Part shown: positions 8,456-16,133 of the stretch, piece by piece
Layout: each line of letters begins with the position of its first letter
Position numbering within the stretch: the stretch's first letter is position 1
Position numbers and translations under genes: made by a program
Notes under the pieces: model-generated
The model's database searches: none
What the model saw: only the letters and a program-made list of their open reading frames with translations
Told to the model about the DNA's origin: nothing
DNA from: DAIOEK01 sp963721445
GTDB taxonomy: Bacteria > Chloroflexota > Anaerolineae > Anaerolineales > Anaerolineaceae
Assembly: GCA_963721445.1 (NCBI GenBank)
Contig: CAVRIZ010000005.1
Span: forward strand, 1,364,001-1,428,000
Direction: 5' to 3'
DNA: 64,000 nt

Positions 8456-9383
8456 GCAAAAACAACAAAAAGGACAAAAACCGCTGGACAACTCCCGGAT
8501 CAATCCACTGGCAGGATTCATATTCACCCTGTTCTTCCTTGCCTCGCTCATCGGAGCGATCTTGATGGACGACAAAAAAGTCGTATCCGAATTTTGGATC
8601 GCGGTCTATGCGATCGGGCTGTTGCTGATCGGCATGTATTTCATGTTCGCGATTAAGATAGCATCACAATGGGAAAAGGTGGTCGTCCTTCGGTTGGGAA
8701 AATTTCTCGGCCTGCGCGGTCCGGGCATGTTCTGGATAATTCCGATCATCGACACAACCACATCCTGGATCGACCACCGCGTGATGGTCACCCCCTTCAA
8801 CGCCGAATCAACGCTCACCAAAGACACCGTCCCGGTGGATGTGGACGCAGTGCTGTTCTGGATGATCTGGGATGCCGAAAAAGCAGCGATGGAAGTGCAG
8901 GATTACCGGGTAGCCATCTCCTGGGCGGCACAGACCGCTTTGCGCGAGGTGATCGGCCAGATGACACTGGCAGATATCCTGGTCGGACGGGCAAAAATGG
9001 ATACCGATCTGCAAAAGATCATCGATGAACGCACTACGCCGTGGGGCATCTCTGTCCAGAGCGTGGAAATTCGGGATGTGATCATACCCCAGGGATTGGA
9101 AGACGCCATGTCCCAACAGGCCCAGGCGGAACGCGAGCGCCAGTCACGGGTTATTTTAGGCGAGGCGGAAATGCAAGTCGCCGACAGCTTTGCCGAGGCA
9201 TCCAAGGCGTATGTCAACAATCCCACCGCACTCCATCTGCGCGCGATGAATATGCTCTTTGAGGGGTTGAAGGAAAAAGGCGCGCTGGTGATCGTGCCAA
9301 GCAGCGCGGTGGATACCATGAACCTGGGTGGACTCAGCGGCATGGTGGCGCTGGCGCAAAATCAACACGTTGAGACCAAATAA
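8433..9383 (+). CDS. slipin / SPFH-domain membrane protein
   Basis: 316 residues. Two hydrophobic segments (about residues 29-47 and 57-76) precede an SPFH/band 7 domain starting at QWEKVVVLRLGKFLGLRGPGMFWIIPIID, with the stomatin-like VTPFNAESTLTKDTVPVDVDAV and VEIRDVIIPQGLEDAMSQQAQAERERQSRVI blocks. Slipins form oligomers at membrane microdomains. It overlaps the regulator gene and precedes the SdpI-like gene, so it likely takes part in the same membrane-stress response. No NfeD partner is visible. Confidence 0.92.
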   Translation: MTIAYLNKQKQQKGQKPLDNSRINPLAGFIFTLFFLASLIGAILMDDKKVVSEFWIAVYAIGLLLIGMYFMFAIKIASQWEKVVVLRLGKFLGLRGPGMFWIIPIIDTTTSWIDHRVMVTPFNAESTLTKDTVPVDVDAVLFWMIWDAEKAAMEVQDYRVAISWAAQTALREVIGQMTLADILVGRAKMDTDLQKIIDERTTPWGISVQSVEIRDVIIPQGLEDAMSQQAQAERERQSRVILGEAEMQVADSFAEASKAYVNNPTALHLRAMNMLFEGLKEKGALVIVPSSAVDTMNLGGLSGMVALAQNQHVETK

Positions 9384-9389
9384 CGAATT

Positions 9390-9405
9390 TGTTTCACGTG
9401 GAACA
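9390..9405. promoter_or_regulatory. parS-like ParB-binding site 1
   Basis: The 16-mer TGTTTCACGTGGAACA between the slipin and SdpI-like genes is, on the other strand, TGTTCCACGTGAAACA, which is identical to the Bacillus subtilis parS sequence as I recall it. The core CACGTG palindrome and both arms are complete. Confidence 0.8.
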
Positions 9406-9446
9406 ATTGGGATGGACTCCTTCAGAGTCCATCCTATCGGAGAAAA

Positions 9447-10097
9447 ATGAAAAATAGAACTTTTATCATTATTGCACTATTGTGCATCACGCTCTCGTTT
9501 GGATTATCGCTTGCCCTGCAGGGTTATTTCCCGGAGCAGATGGCTTCCCATTGGAACGCAGCCGGACAGGTGGATGGCTATTCCAGCCCGTTTCTGGGCA
9601 AGTTTTTGATGCCGTTCATCCAATTCGGGGTATTCGTCTTACTGCTCGCGCTTCCGTATCTTGATCCGCGAAGCAAGAATATCACCCAGTTCAGCACGAC
9701 CTACCGCTGGTTCGCGCTGGCGCTTATCGGATTTTTAACCTATATCCATATCCTCACGTTGATCTGGAACCTGGGTTTTCCGATGAATATGACCTTATGG
9801 CTCACACCTGCCTTCGCGCTTCTGTTCTTTTTAGCAGGTATCATGATCAGCAAGGCCAAGCAAAACTATTCGATCGGGATCCGCACCCCCTGGACGCTTG
9901 CCAACGCAGAGGTCTGGGACGATACTCACCGCGTGGGAGGAGTGGTCTTCAAGGTATGCGCGCTGGTGAGCCTGGTGGGAATGTTGTTCCCGGCTGTCGC
10001 TTTCTTCTTTATGATCGGACCGATCCTCATTGGCGCGCTGGGGCTGGTGATCTATTCCTATGTCCGGTTTGTTCAAATTGAAAAGAATGCATCCTGA
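9447..10097 (+). CDS. SdpI-like (DUF1648/SdpI) integral membrane protein
   Basis: 216 residues with about six hydrophobic segments. The N-terminal DUF1648 motif (HWNAAGQVDGYSSPFLGKF) and the SdpI signature (SIGIRTPWTLANAEVWDDTHRVGG) are clear. Bacillus SdpI gives immunity to the SdpC toxin and acts as a signalling membrane protein. Here it sits between a slipin and an ABC-2 transporter under a GntR/YtrA regulator, suggesting a self-protection or membrane-stress role. It is bracketed by two parS-like sites. Confidence 0.88.
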   Translation: MKNRTFIIIALLCITLSFGLSLALQGYFPEQMASHWNAAGQVDGYSSPFLGKFLMPFIQFGVFVLLLALPYLDPRSKNITQFSTTYRWFALALIGFLTYIHILTLIWNLGFPMNMTLWLTPAFALLFFLAGIMISKAKQNYSIGIRTPWTLANAEVWDDTHRVGGVVFKVCALVSLVGMLFPAVAFFFMIGPILIGALGLVIYSYVRFVQIEKNAS

Positions 10098-10100
10098 TTA

Positions 10101-10116
10101 GGTTTCATGTGAAACA
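10101..10116. promoter_or_regulatory. parS-like site 2 (imperfect)
   Basis: GGTTTCATGTGAAACA matches the consensus TGTTTCACGTGAAACA at 14 of 16 positions and lies 711 bp from the first site, between the SdpI-like gene and the ABC ATPase gene. Clustering with a perfect site supports it. Confidence 0.55.
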
Positions 10117-10126
10117 TAGGTGACTC

Positions 10127-11074
10127 ATGGGTTCTGTGATTGAGGTTACGCAACTTACCAAAATGTATGGCACGCTTCGCGCGGTGGACCAACTCTCCCT
10201 GACGGTCGAAGAAGGGGAGGTCTTCGGTTTGCTCGGACCAAATGGCGCCGGTAAAACGACCATGATCCGCATCCTGAACGGGATCCTGCCGTTCGACGCT
10301 GGACAGGTGACCGTTTTTGGACTAAATCCGATGACAAGTGGGGATACCATCCGTGAAAAGACCGGGGTTCTCACCGAGACCCCCGCGCTGTATGAGCGGC
10401 TCTCTGCCCGGGAAAATCTGCGCTTTACCGGGCGGATGTGGGATATGCCGGAAAACCGGCTTGACCAACGCGTGGATGAGGTGCTGGAGTTGTTCGACCT
10501 CACCGATCGTGGGAAGGATAAGGTTGGCACGTTCAGCAAGGGGATGAAGCAGCGCATGGCGCTGGCGCGGGCGTTGTTGCCTCAGCCGCCCCTGCTCTTC
10601 CTGGATGAACCCACCTCCGAACTCGACCCCGAATCTTCGCAGCATGTCAATACCATGATCGATAAATTTGGACGCTCGGGTAACCAGACGGTTTTCCTGT
10701 GCACCCATCTCCTGTACGAGGCACAACGGCTGTGCGACCGGGTGGCCGTGATCAATCAAGGTCGGCTGTTGGCACTTGGATCACCTGAGGAGCTGGCCAG
10801 AGACCTATTCCCCGGTGTTCGGATCATCGTGAAGGTGGACCTACTCCCCGGCGAATCGATCCAACAGGCGATCAGGCAATCAACGATGGTGGAAGAAGCC
10901 GCCTTCAATGGGAAGGAAATCCACCTCAAACTTCAGAAGGAATCCATGGTTCCTGACCTGGTCCAGTGGTTGGTCACACAAGATGTGCGGATTTGTGCGG
11001 TCGTTCCGCAGGAAGTCTCCCTGGAAGAGGTGTATTTCACCCTGCAGGAGAGGGCAAACGGAGGCGTTTCATGA
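10127..11074 (+). CDS. ABC transporter ATP-binding protein
   Basis: 315 residues. Walker A GPNGAGKTT, Q-loop region, signature FSKGMKQRMALARALL, Walker B LLFLDEPTSELDP (the usual G before LDP is E) and the H-loop THLLYEA are all present. A ~90-residue C-terminal extension follows, as in ABC-2 export systems. It pumps together with the permease that overlaps its stop (ATGA at 11071). Substrate unknown; the neighbourhood suggests antimicrobial peptides or membrane-active compounds. Confidence 0.93.
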   Translation: MGSVIEVTQLTKMYGTLRAVDQLSLTVEEGEVFGLLGPNGAGKTTMIRILNGILPFDAGQVTVFGLNPMTSGDTIREKTGVLTETPALYERLSARENLRFTGRMWDMPENRLDQRVDEVLELFDLTDRGKDKVGTFSKGMKQRMALARALLPQPPLLFLDEPTSELDPESSQHVNTMIDKFGRSGNQTVFLCTHLLYEAQRLCDRVAVINQGRLLALGSPEELARDLFPGVRIIVKVDLLPGESIQQAIRQSTMVEEAAFNGKEIHLKLQKESMVPDLVQWLVTQDVRICAVVPQEVSLEEVYFTLQERANGGVS

Positions 11075-11895
11075 ACATGCGAAGGGTGTTAAATTTAGCC
11101 CGTAAAGATCTGACTGAGGTAAGGAGCAACAAAACCGTCTGGATACCCATGTTGATACTGCCGCTCTTCTTCATGGTCCTTTTTCCATTGCTCTTTACCG
11201 TGCTGAGCGGGCAGATCGAAAGCTCTTCCGACAGCGCAAAGGCAGAATTGCAGAGTATTATGGTGACGATACCGGCACCCGTAGAGGTGCTCTTGGACGG
11301 ACGAGATGGGACTCAGCAGATGCAGATCTTCCTCCTCGGGATCTTCATGGCGCCCATGTTCCTCATCCTGCCGTTGATGTTCTCTTCGATCATCGCAGCC
11401 GAATCCTTTGCCGGGGAGAAGGAGCGTAAAACGCTGGAAAGCTTGCTGTACACTCCGGCTACAGATACGGAATTGTTCCTGGGCAAAGCCCTGGCTGCGG
11501 TCACTCCGGCAATTTTGATTGCCTGGTTCAGCTTTATCGTCTATACCATCATGGTTAACGTAACCACGAATCAAACCATGGGCGGACCCTGGTTTCCGCT
11601 CCCGGGCTGGTATCCGGTTGTGTTCTGGATCACACCGGCAGCCGCCTTCCTGGGGACCATGTTCACCGTGTTGATCTCTGCCCGGGCAAAGACCTTTATG
11701 GAAGCCTATCAAAGTGGGGGGATGCTGGTCCTTTTGGTACTCGGCTTGATGGCTGGACAGATGACAGGTATCCTCTACCTGGGCGTTGAAATGGGAATCA
11801 TCGTCGGGGTCATCTGCTGGCTGGTTGACCTGGTATTGCTGCGCCTGTGCATCCGAATGTTCAAACGAAGCCGATGGATATCATCCGCAGGATAA
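11071..11895 (+). CDS. ABC-2 type transporter permease
   Basis: 274 residues from the ATG overlapping the ATPase stop. A first helix follows the N-terminus (VWIPMLILPLFFMVLFPLLF), then a large outside loop, then a five-helix block beginning FLLGIFMAPMFLILPLMFSSIIAAESFAGEKERKTLESLLYTP, the canonical ABC-2 (NatB/CcmB-type) core with its ESFAGEKE motif. Earlier in-frame starts would run inside the ATPase gene, so the coupled ATG is preferred. It pairs with the upstream ATPase. Confidence 0.92.
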   Translation: MNMRRVLNLARKDLTEVRSNKTVWIPMLILPLFFMVLFPLLFTVLSGQIESSSDSAKAELQSIMVTIPAPVEVLLDGRDGTQQMQIFLLGIFMAPMFLILPLMFSSIIAAESFAGEKERKTLESLLYTPATDTELFLGKALAAVTPAILIAWFSFIVYTIMVNVTTNQTMGGPWFPLPGWYPVVFWITPAAAFLGTMFTVLISARAKTFMEAYQSGGMLVLLVLGLMAGQMTGILYLGVEMGIIVGVICWLVDLVLLRLCIRMFKRSRWISSAG

Positions 11896-11905
11896 GGAGA
11901 TTGTC

Positions 11906-12118
11906 ATGTCTGAGAATACGCAATGGGAGTACCGGGTGGAGAAGTTCAGTAACTGGAAGGGGATCAAGCCAGAAGAGGTTAATGAAGCGCTCAATTTGTG
12001 GGGCGAGGAAGCCTGGGAGGTGATCGGGTTTGCAGGCGCAGCAGATGGCACCTTGTGGGTGACCGCAAAACGACACATGACCCTGCAAACACGCCGCATG
12101 CGCTCGATCCCCGCATGA
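11906..12118 (+). CDS. small DUF4177-like protein
   Basis: 70 residues beginning MSENTQWEYRVEKFSNW. The pattern of an N-terminal strand WEYRVEKF, a helix with an LNLWGEEAWEVIGF block and a final strand TLWVTAKR fits the small DUF4177 family. An AAGGAG ribosome site lies just upstream. It is the last gene of the regulator-slipin-SdpI-ABC operon, 10 bp after the permease. Function unknown. Confidence 0.7.
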   Translation: MSENTQWEYRVEKFSNWKGIKPEEVNEALNLWGEEAWEVIGFAGAADGTLWVTAKRHMTLQTRRMRSIPA

Positions 12119-12195
12119 TAGAATATATGTTCTATTGGTTTGTCTTATCGCCAACGCAAAATACCAAATTTCGTCTGGGCATATATTAAATGGAC

Positions 12196-12219
12196 ACTCC
12201 GCCAGTAAATTGGCGGAGT
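12196..12219. terminator. intrinsic terminator-like hairpin between convergent genes
   Basis: Stem ACTCCGCCA (12196-12204) and TGGCGGAGT (12211-12219) with a 6-nt loop, followed on the plus strand by ATCTTTG. It closes the plus-strand ABC operon ahead of the convergent PilZ gene. Confidence 0.6.
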
Positions 12220-12244
12220 ATCTTTGTCTGACAAAGTGGATAGG

Positions 12245-12970
12245 TTAGAAGTAAAGGTCCATGCTCCCGCGCGGTTCTTGTTCCTTCGCCCACGAGATCT
12301 CCAGCTCGCGTAGTAATTCCAGGGTTCGATGGTCAATATACCGGGCGAGGCGGGCTCGCTGTTGCCGGGAGGATTCAAATTTCAATCCCAATTTGGCAAG
12401 GGTGCGGCTCATCTGTGTGAAAAACACCATGCTGCCATCGACCCGATAGGCAAAGGGGTCATTGGGCAGCGTAAAGTCAAGACGCAGCTTTTCGGTCCGT
12501 TTCAAAACAAATTCTTTTTCCGGGGATGAGTATATAAGCAGCCCCATCCCGCCCAGGGAAAGGTCGTCCAACGTGCTGATGCAGTGTTGCCCGCGGCAGG
12601 TCAAAGTCACCAGGATGGGGTGAGCCGGTTGGACGCGCTCGCAAGATCGGTCTTTCCACGGATTGGGAGAGGTTCTGAAGGAAGAAAGTGTGATCCATCC
12701 CCGCTGCGGATTTATCTCGCAAACCCGAGCCATGATCGGACGCGTGAGCGAACTTCCCCGTAAAAATACCCGGTCTTTAAGACCCGCGCACATCTGATTG
12801 TTGGGGATCTGAAACACGCCCATGTCTTTTTCAAAGCGCACAGTCCTTACCTCCTGAGCCAGAATCATCCCTTTGTAGGGAACGGATAAGATCAATGGTT
12901 GATTGGGATTTGGAATCGAACCCACGAATGGGAACATACCGTTGGTTGTTGAGAAATCTACCCTGTTCAT
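12245..12970 (-). CDS. PilZ-domain protein (YcgR-like layout)
   Basis: 241 residues from the ATG at 12970, which has a strong AAGGAGGTGTC ribosome site (an upstream start at 12997 lacks one). An N-terminal domain resembles the YcgR-N/flagellar brake fold (FEKDMGVFQIPNNQMCAG). It is followed by a PilZ domain with DLSLGGMGLLIY, the conserved (D/N)xSxxG half of the c-di-GMP site. The preceding RxxxR motif is incomplete (ERVQPA), so c-di-GMP binding may be weak or lost. No flagellar or pilus gene is nearby. A small hairpin lies in its leader. Confidence 0.75.
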   Translation of the reverse strand: MNRVDFSTTNGMFPFVGSIPNPNQPLILSVPYKGMILAQEVRTVRFEKDMGVFQIPNNQMCAGLKDRVFLRGSSLTRPIMARVCEINPQRGWITLSSFRTSPNPWKDRSCERVQPAHPILVTLTCRGQHCISTLDDLSLGGMGLLIYSSPEKEFVLKRTEKLRLDFTLPNDPFAYRVDGSMVFFTQMSRTLAKLGLKFESSRQQRARLARYIDHRTLELLRELEISWAKEQEPRGSMDLYF

Positions 12971-12997
12971 GACACCTCCTTCCCGTGCACAAAACAA

Positions 12998-13013
12998 CCC
13001 TCCAAGCGGAGGG
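12998..13013 (-). promoter_or_regulatory. hairpin in the pilZ leader
   Basis: CCCTCC-AAGC-GGAGGG (6-bp perfect stem) followed on the minus strand by TTGTTTTG, 28 bp before the pilZ ATG. It could be an attenuator or a leftover terminator. The stem is short, so this is tentative. The rest of 13014-13299 shows no gene, repeat or RNA that I can support. Confidence 0.35.
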
Positions 13014-13299
13014 CTGCGATTTGAGCTAAATCACTGGGATCAGTGGGGGTATATGGTGATTGGTTCAAAACACAATGGATGCTCAACAAGGAGCAGCCCT
13101 CGTGCAGAACGACTACAAAGCGAATACACGTTGTTCATGCGGACTCCTACTATATCGCGAACCCATCCATGAATCAATACACTTGCGATTAATTTAAGGT
13201 TAGCGTATGGGTAATTACCTAACTCATGGCTAACTAATGCAGCCTGGCTGGTGAAAAAAAGCACACGGAGATGATAATGTGAATGGTGGGAATAAGAAA

Positions 13300-13334
13300 G
13301 GACTACCCGTTGGCCTGGCAGCCTCGGATAGTCC
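13300..13334 (-). terminator. intrinsic terminator after the HEAT-repeat gene
   Basis: A 10-bp stem (one G-T pair) between 13300-13309 and 13325-13334 with a 15-nt loop is followed on the minus strand by TTTCTTATT. It lies 66 bp downstream of the HEAT-repeat gene. Confidence 0.65.
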
Positions 13335-13399
13335 ATTTCTTTGATGTCTCAACAATAACCGATCCGGATCGGCTTGGGAATAAAAAAAAGATTAATTTT

Positions 13400-14141
13400 C
13401 TACGAAAGGATCGCATGCCAGCGGATCACCCAGGAAGCATCCATCTTTTCGAGCCGTTTCTTGGTCAGGTTTTCTTTCATGATGCGGCGAATCTCCGTCC
13501 CGGGAAAGATCATCCATTTCTCCATCAGGCGTTTACCTGTGTCAGGTTCCGCGGCGACGGCAACACTCCAGCAATAGGAGAGTCCTTTTCTCAAGACGTC
13601 ACCTCCATCTTCTCTGGGATCAGTTTGCGCGGCATGCAGGCCGGTGATCCGATCCAGTAACGCCAGGACCGCGCGGGCATGCTCTTTCGTTACCAGCAGA
13701 TCCGGTTCGCACAGGGCAGCTGCCGCCGCGCGCTGCTCAAGCGGATGAACCCTCCGCCCACGCCTTCATTTCTTCCAGAAGCGAATCGAAATCCAGTCTG
13801 CCCCAGGCTGCAAGCCCATCGCCACAGCCTCGCGGATGCGCCAGCGCCGATCCGATGAAGCTGCCCGCAGTTGTGCCCGAATGGAAGGGGAGGTGCCGGC
13901 AAATTTACCGAGCGCGATCCAACCGCACAAAACCGGATAATGTCTCGGGCGATTGGTCAAGATAGTTGTATGAATCAGATTCGAGCAGGGATTGCGCCTG
14001 TTCGAGGGTGGCGAGGCGGCCAACCGCGTACCCCAACTCGAGGTTGGCGCGCGGTCCCGGCAGACAACTGTTCCGGATCAGGTAGGGGATCCAATCGGTC
14101 AGGTTTTGCAGTTCCTGGATATAGGTTTCGACGGCTGACAT
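13400..14141 (-). pseudogene. HEAT-repeat protein gene broken by three frame changes
   Basis: Reading from the ATG at 14141 gives MSAVETYIQELQNLTDWI and about 70 more residues, then coding sense jumps frame three times. The second piece (about 13925-13795) reads CGWIALGKFAGTSPSIRAQ then RWRIREAVAMGLQ. The third (about 13795-13755) reads LDFDSLLEEMKAWAEG. The last (13750-13400) reads EQRAAAAALCEPDLL, LDRITGLHAAQTDPREDGG, YCWSVAVAAEPDTGKRLMEKW and RRIMKENLTKKRLEKMDASW. The parts join into one ~245-residue HEAT-repeat protein of the type whose C-terminus carries a WIMKENLKKxRL-like motif. The shifts alternate between two frames. Either the gene is decaying or the assembly has indels here. Function of the family is unknown; it is distantly like DNA-alkylation-repair HEAT proteins. 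Confidence 0.75.
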
Positions 14142-14196
14142 GGGATCTCCTGTGAGGCGGGGTTGGTGTACACCTTCGATTGTAGTCCTTATCATA

Positions 14197-14227
14197 AAAC
14201 ACACCCGGTATTTGTCCGGGTGTGTTT
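14197..14227 (-). terminator. intrinsic terminator of the S1C protease gene
   Basis: A 12-bp perfect stem (AAACACACCCGG / CCGGGTGTGTTT) with a 7-nt loop and a TTTTAT tail on the minus strand, 19 bp after the protease gene's last stop. Confidence 0.85.
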
Positions 14228-14246
14228 GTACTTAGTGACAATGAGT

Positions 14247-15963
14247 TTACTGTGGTTCGGCGGTGAAATACTCAAATTCCACTTGCGATTTTCCAATATC
14301 GCTTGTAAACATACCAAAGCCTGCCTGTCCATCCGGAAAGTCACGGTCTGTGGCTTCACCAATCTTTACACCGTTGACATAGAAGGTGAGGTTAGTACCG
14401 ATACAAGATCCAGAAATGACATTTGGCGCATTTTGTACGGCAATTTTATTGGATAATCCTTGTTTAAGGACCTGGAACTCGCCATTCGTACCGACAGATT
14501 CATCGCGTTTATAGATCCACCATCTGCCTCCGGTGGAGATATTGAATTCATACCAGCCTTTGTCTGATGCACGGCAAACAACGGCAATAAACACCTTATT
14601 CGGACCTTTCAGTTTAGTAGCCTGAGTGGTGACTACCATATCGTCATCCCAGAAATAATCATTAAAGGCATACGCGCCATGATCTGCTGGATCGACAGAA
14701 ATTATCACCCTTCCCGGCTTTTGGACCACTGAATATTCACCTTCAGCGGCGAAGGCGTAAGGGTACCAACCTTCCTCAGTGAAGTCTGTTTCAAACTCGG
14801 TATTAATACTGTCGACGGTGGTACCGGTTGACGAATTATCATTGCCATTCGTGTTCTGCGATACACCACTTAAGCCCGCCGAAGCCGGTTGCTTGCAGCT
14901 CGCGTCCGTTCAACTGCCCTTCCAGGATCTCGTCGGTAGCAGGTCGGTAGACCCGGATGGACATCTTCTCTTCGGCGTCATGGCCGCGCAGGACATCGCA
15001 ATAATCCTTATAGGTGCCGTCGGTTGCCAGCAGGATACTTTCCATCTCAACGATGATATCGCCCGCCTTTACGCCGGAAGTATCAGCCGGTGAGCCCGAT
15101 TCCACCGAATAGACCCAGATGCCGGGGTATTCGGCGTTGGGACCGAAGGAGAACGCTTCTCCGTTCACTCCGATCGAATTGACATTCGTCCCTTCCTGCA
15201 GTTGGTCCACCACCGGCAGGGCGATCTTGGCGCCGATGGCGAAGTACTGGTTGTAATCCGGGCGGGAGCGATAGTTCACACCCACCACCTGCCCGTCGCT
15301 GTTCACCAGCGGTCCGCCGGAGTTGCCGGGGTTGATGGTGGCGTCGTGGCTGATTACGTAATCGATCGATGACCAGAATGTCTGTCCATCAGTCTTTTCT
15401 TTGGATACGATCCCCTTGGTCAGGTTGTATTCCGGTTCGCTGAGCGGGAAACCGGCTGAATACACTTCCATCCCAACTTTCACGTCGCCGGTGTACCAGT
15501 CCAGGTAGGGGAAATCTGACCCTTCCACTTTGATCACCGCCAGGTCCGCGCATTCCGAGGCGGCGATCAGCCGGGCGTTGTAGGCGGTGGAGTCCCCGCC
15601 AATGTAGACCTTGAGAATGGCGGCGCCGGTGACGACGTGGTTATTGGTGACAGCCAGTCCGTCCGGGCTGATGAAGAAGCCGGAGCCGGACCAACCCGCG
15701 TTGAGCTGGGTACCCTGTTCCGGGTCCACGCTGGTGCCCTGGGCGATGATCTGAATGGTCGCCGTCTGCACATCATCCAGGGAGGCGACTGCCTTTCCAC
15801 TGGAGGTTTGGGCTGGCTTCTTGGTCGGAACTGATGATTCTTCCGTGGGTCCGTCGGAAGACTGGGTGGGTTCTGATGTGGGGGTACCGGATAGACAGGC
15901 TGTTCCCACCAATGCGATGAATAACGCTAAAAAGACAAAAGGTCGAATAAGGCGCAGGAACAT
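14247..15963 (-). CDS. S1C (HtrA-like) serine protease lipoprotein with PDZ and C-terminal beta-sandwich domain, one frame break
   Basis: The start at 15963 (ATG, AGGAGGA ribosome site) yields a lipoprotein signal with lipobox Cys at residue 23 (LVGTAC) and a Ser/Thr/Pro linker. A chymotrypsin-like domain follows with His in AVTNNHVVTG, Asp in ECADLAVIKV and Ser in INPGNSGGPL, then a PDZ-like domain (GVKAGDIIVEM). The frame stops at 14839. Shifting one base near 14875 continues the protein without interruption (SGVSQNTNGNDNSS, then FTEEGWYPYAFAAEGEY) into the 160-residue piece ending at 14247, a LamG/DUF1080-like sandwich (FYVNGVKIGEATDRDFPDGQAGFGMF). The combined ~570-residue protein would be an envelope-anchored quality-control protease with a ligand-binding tail. 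The shift is probably an indel. Confidence 0.85.
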
Positions 15964-16023
15964 GATGTATTCTCCTCCTAAGATTATTGTTTGTACTAGG
16001 TTAATAAGTAATAGTATGGAATT

Positions 16024-16053
16024 AGTATATACTCCGCCGGAATGATAAAGCAA
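16024..16053 (-). promoter_or_regulatory. putative promoter of the S1C protease gene
   Basis: On the minus strand TTGCTT (16053-16048), 18 bp, TATACT (16029-16024), about 60 bp before the protease ATG, in an AT-rich stretch. Confidence 0.45.
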
Positions 16054-16133
16054 GAAAATATATATTAATTATTTATTACAGGTTCTGGGATTATATGGGG
16101 CGAACTGCCGGTAGTTCTAATTGTTAGGAGAGA

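Noticed and set aside
10966..11070. Upstream in-frame start for the ABC-2 permease
   Set aside because: It would lie inside the ATPase gene; the ATGA-coupled ATG at 11071 gives a normal permease start.
13014..13299. c-di-GMP riboswitch upstream of pilZ
   Set aside because: I compared with the remembered GEMM core and could not find its conserved loops; only a terminator and a short hairpin are seen.
13040..13336. Open frame of 98 residues on the minus strand between pilZ and the HEAT-repeat gene
   Set aside because: No ribosome site, unusual composition, and it contains the terminator hairpin of the HEAT gene.
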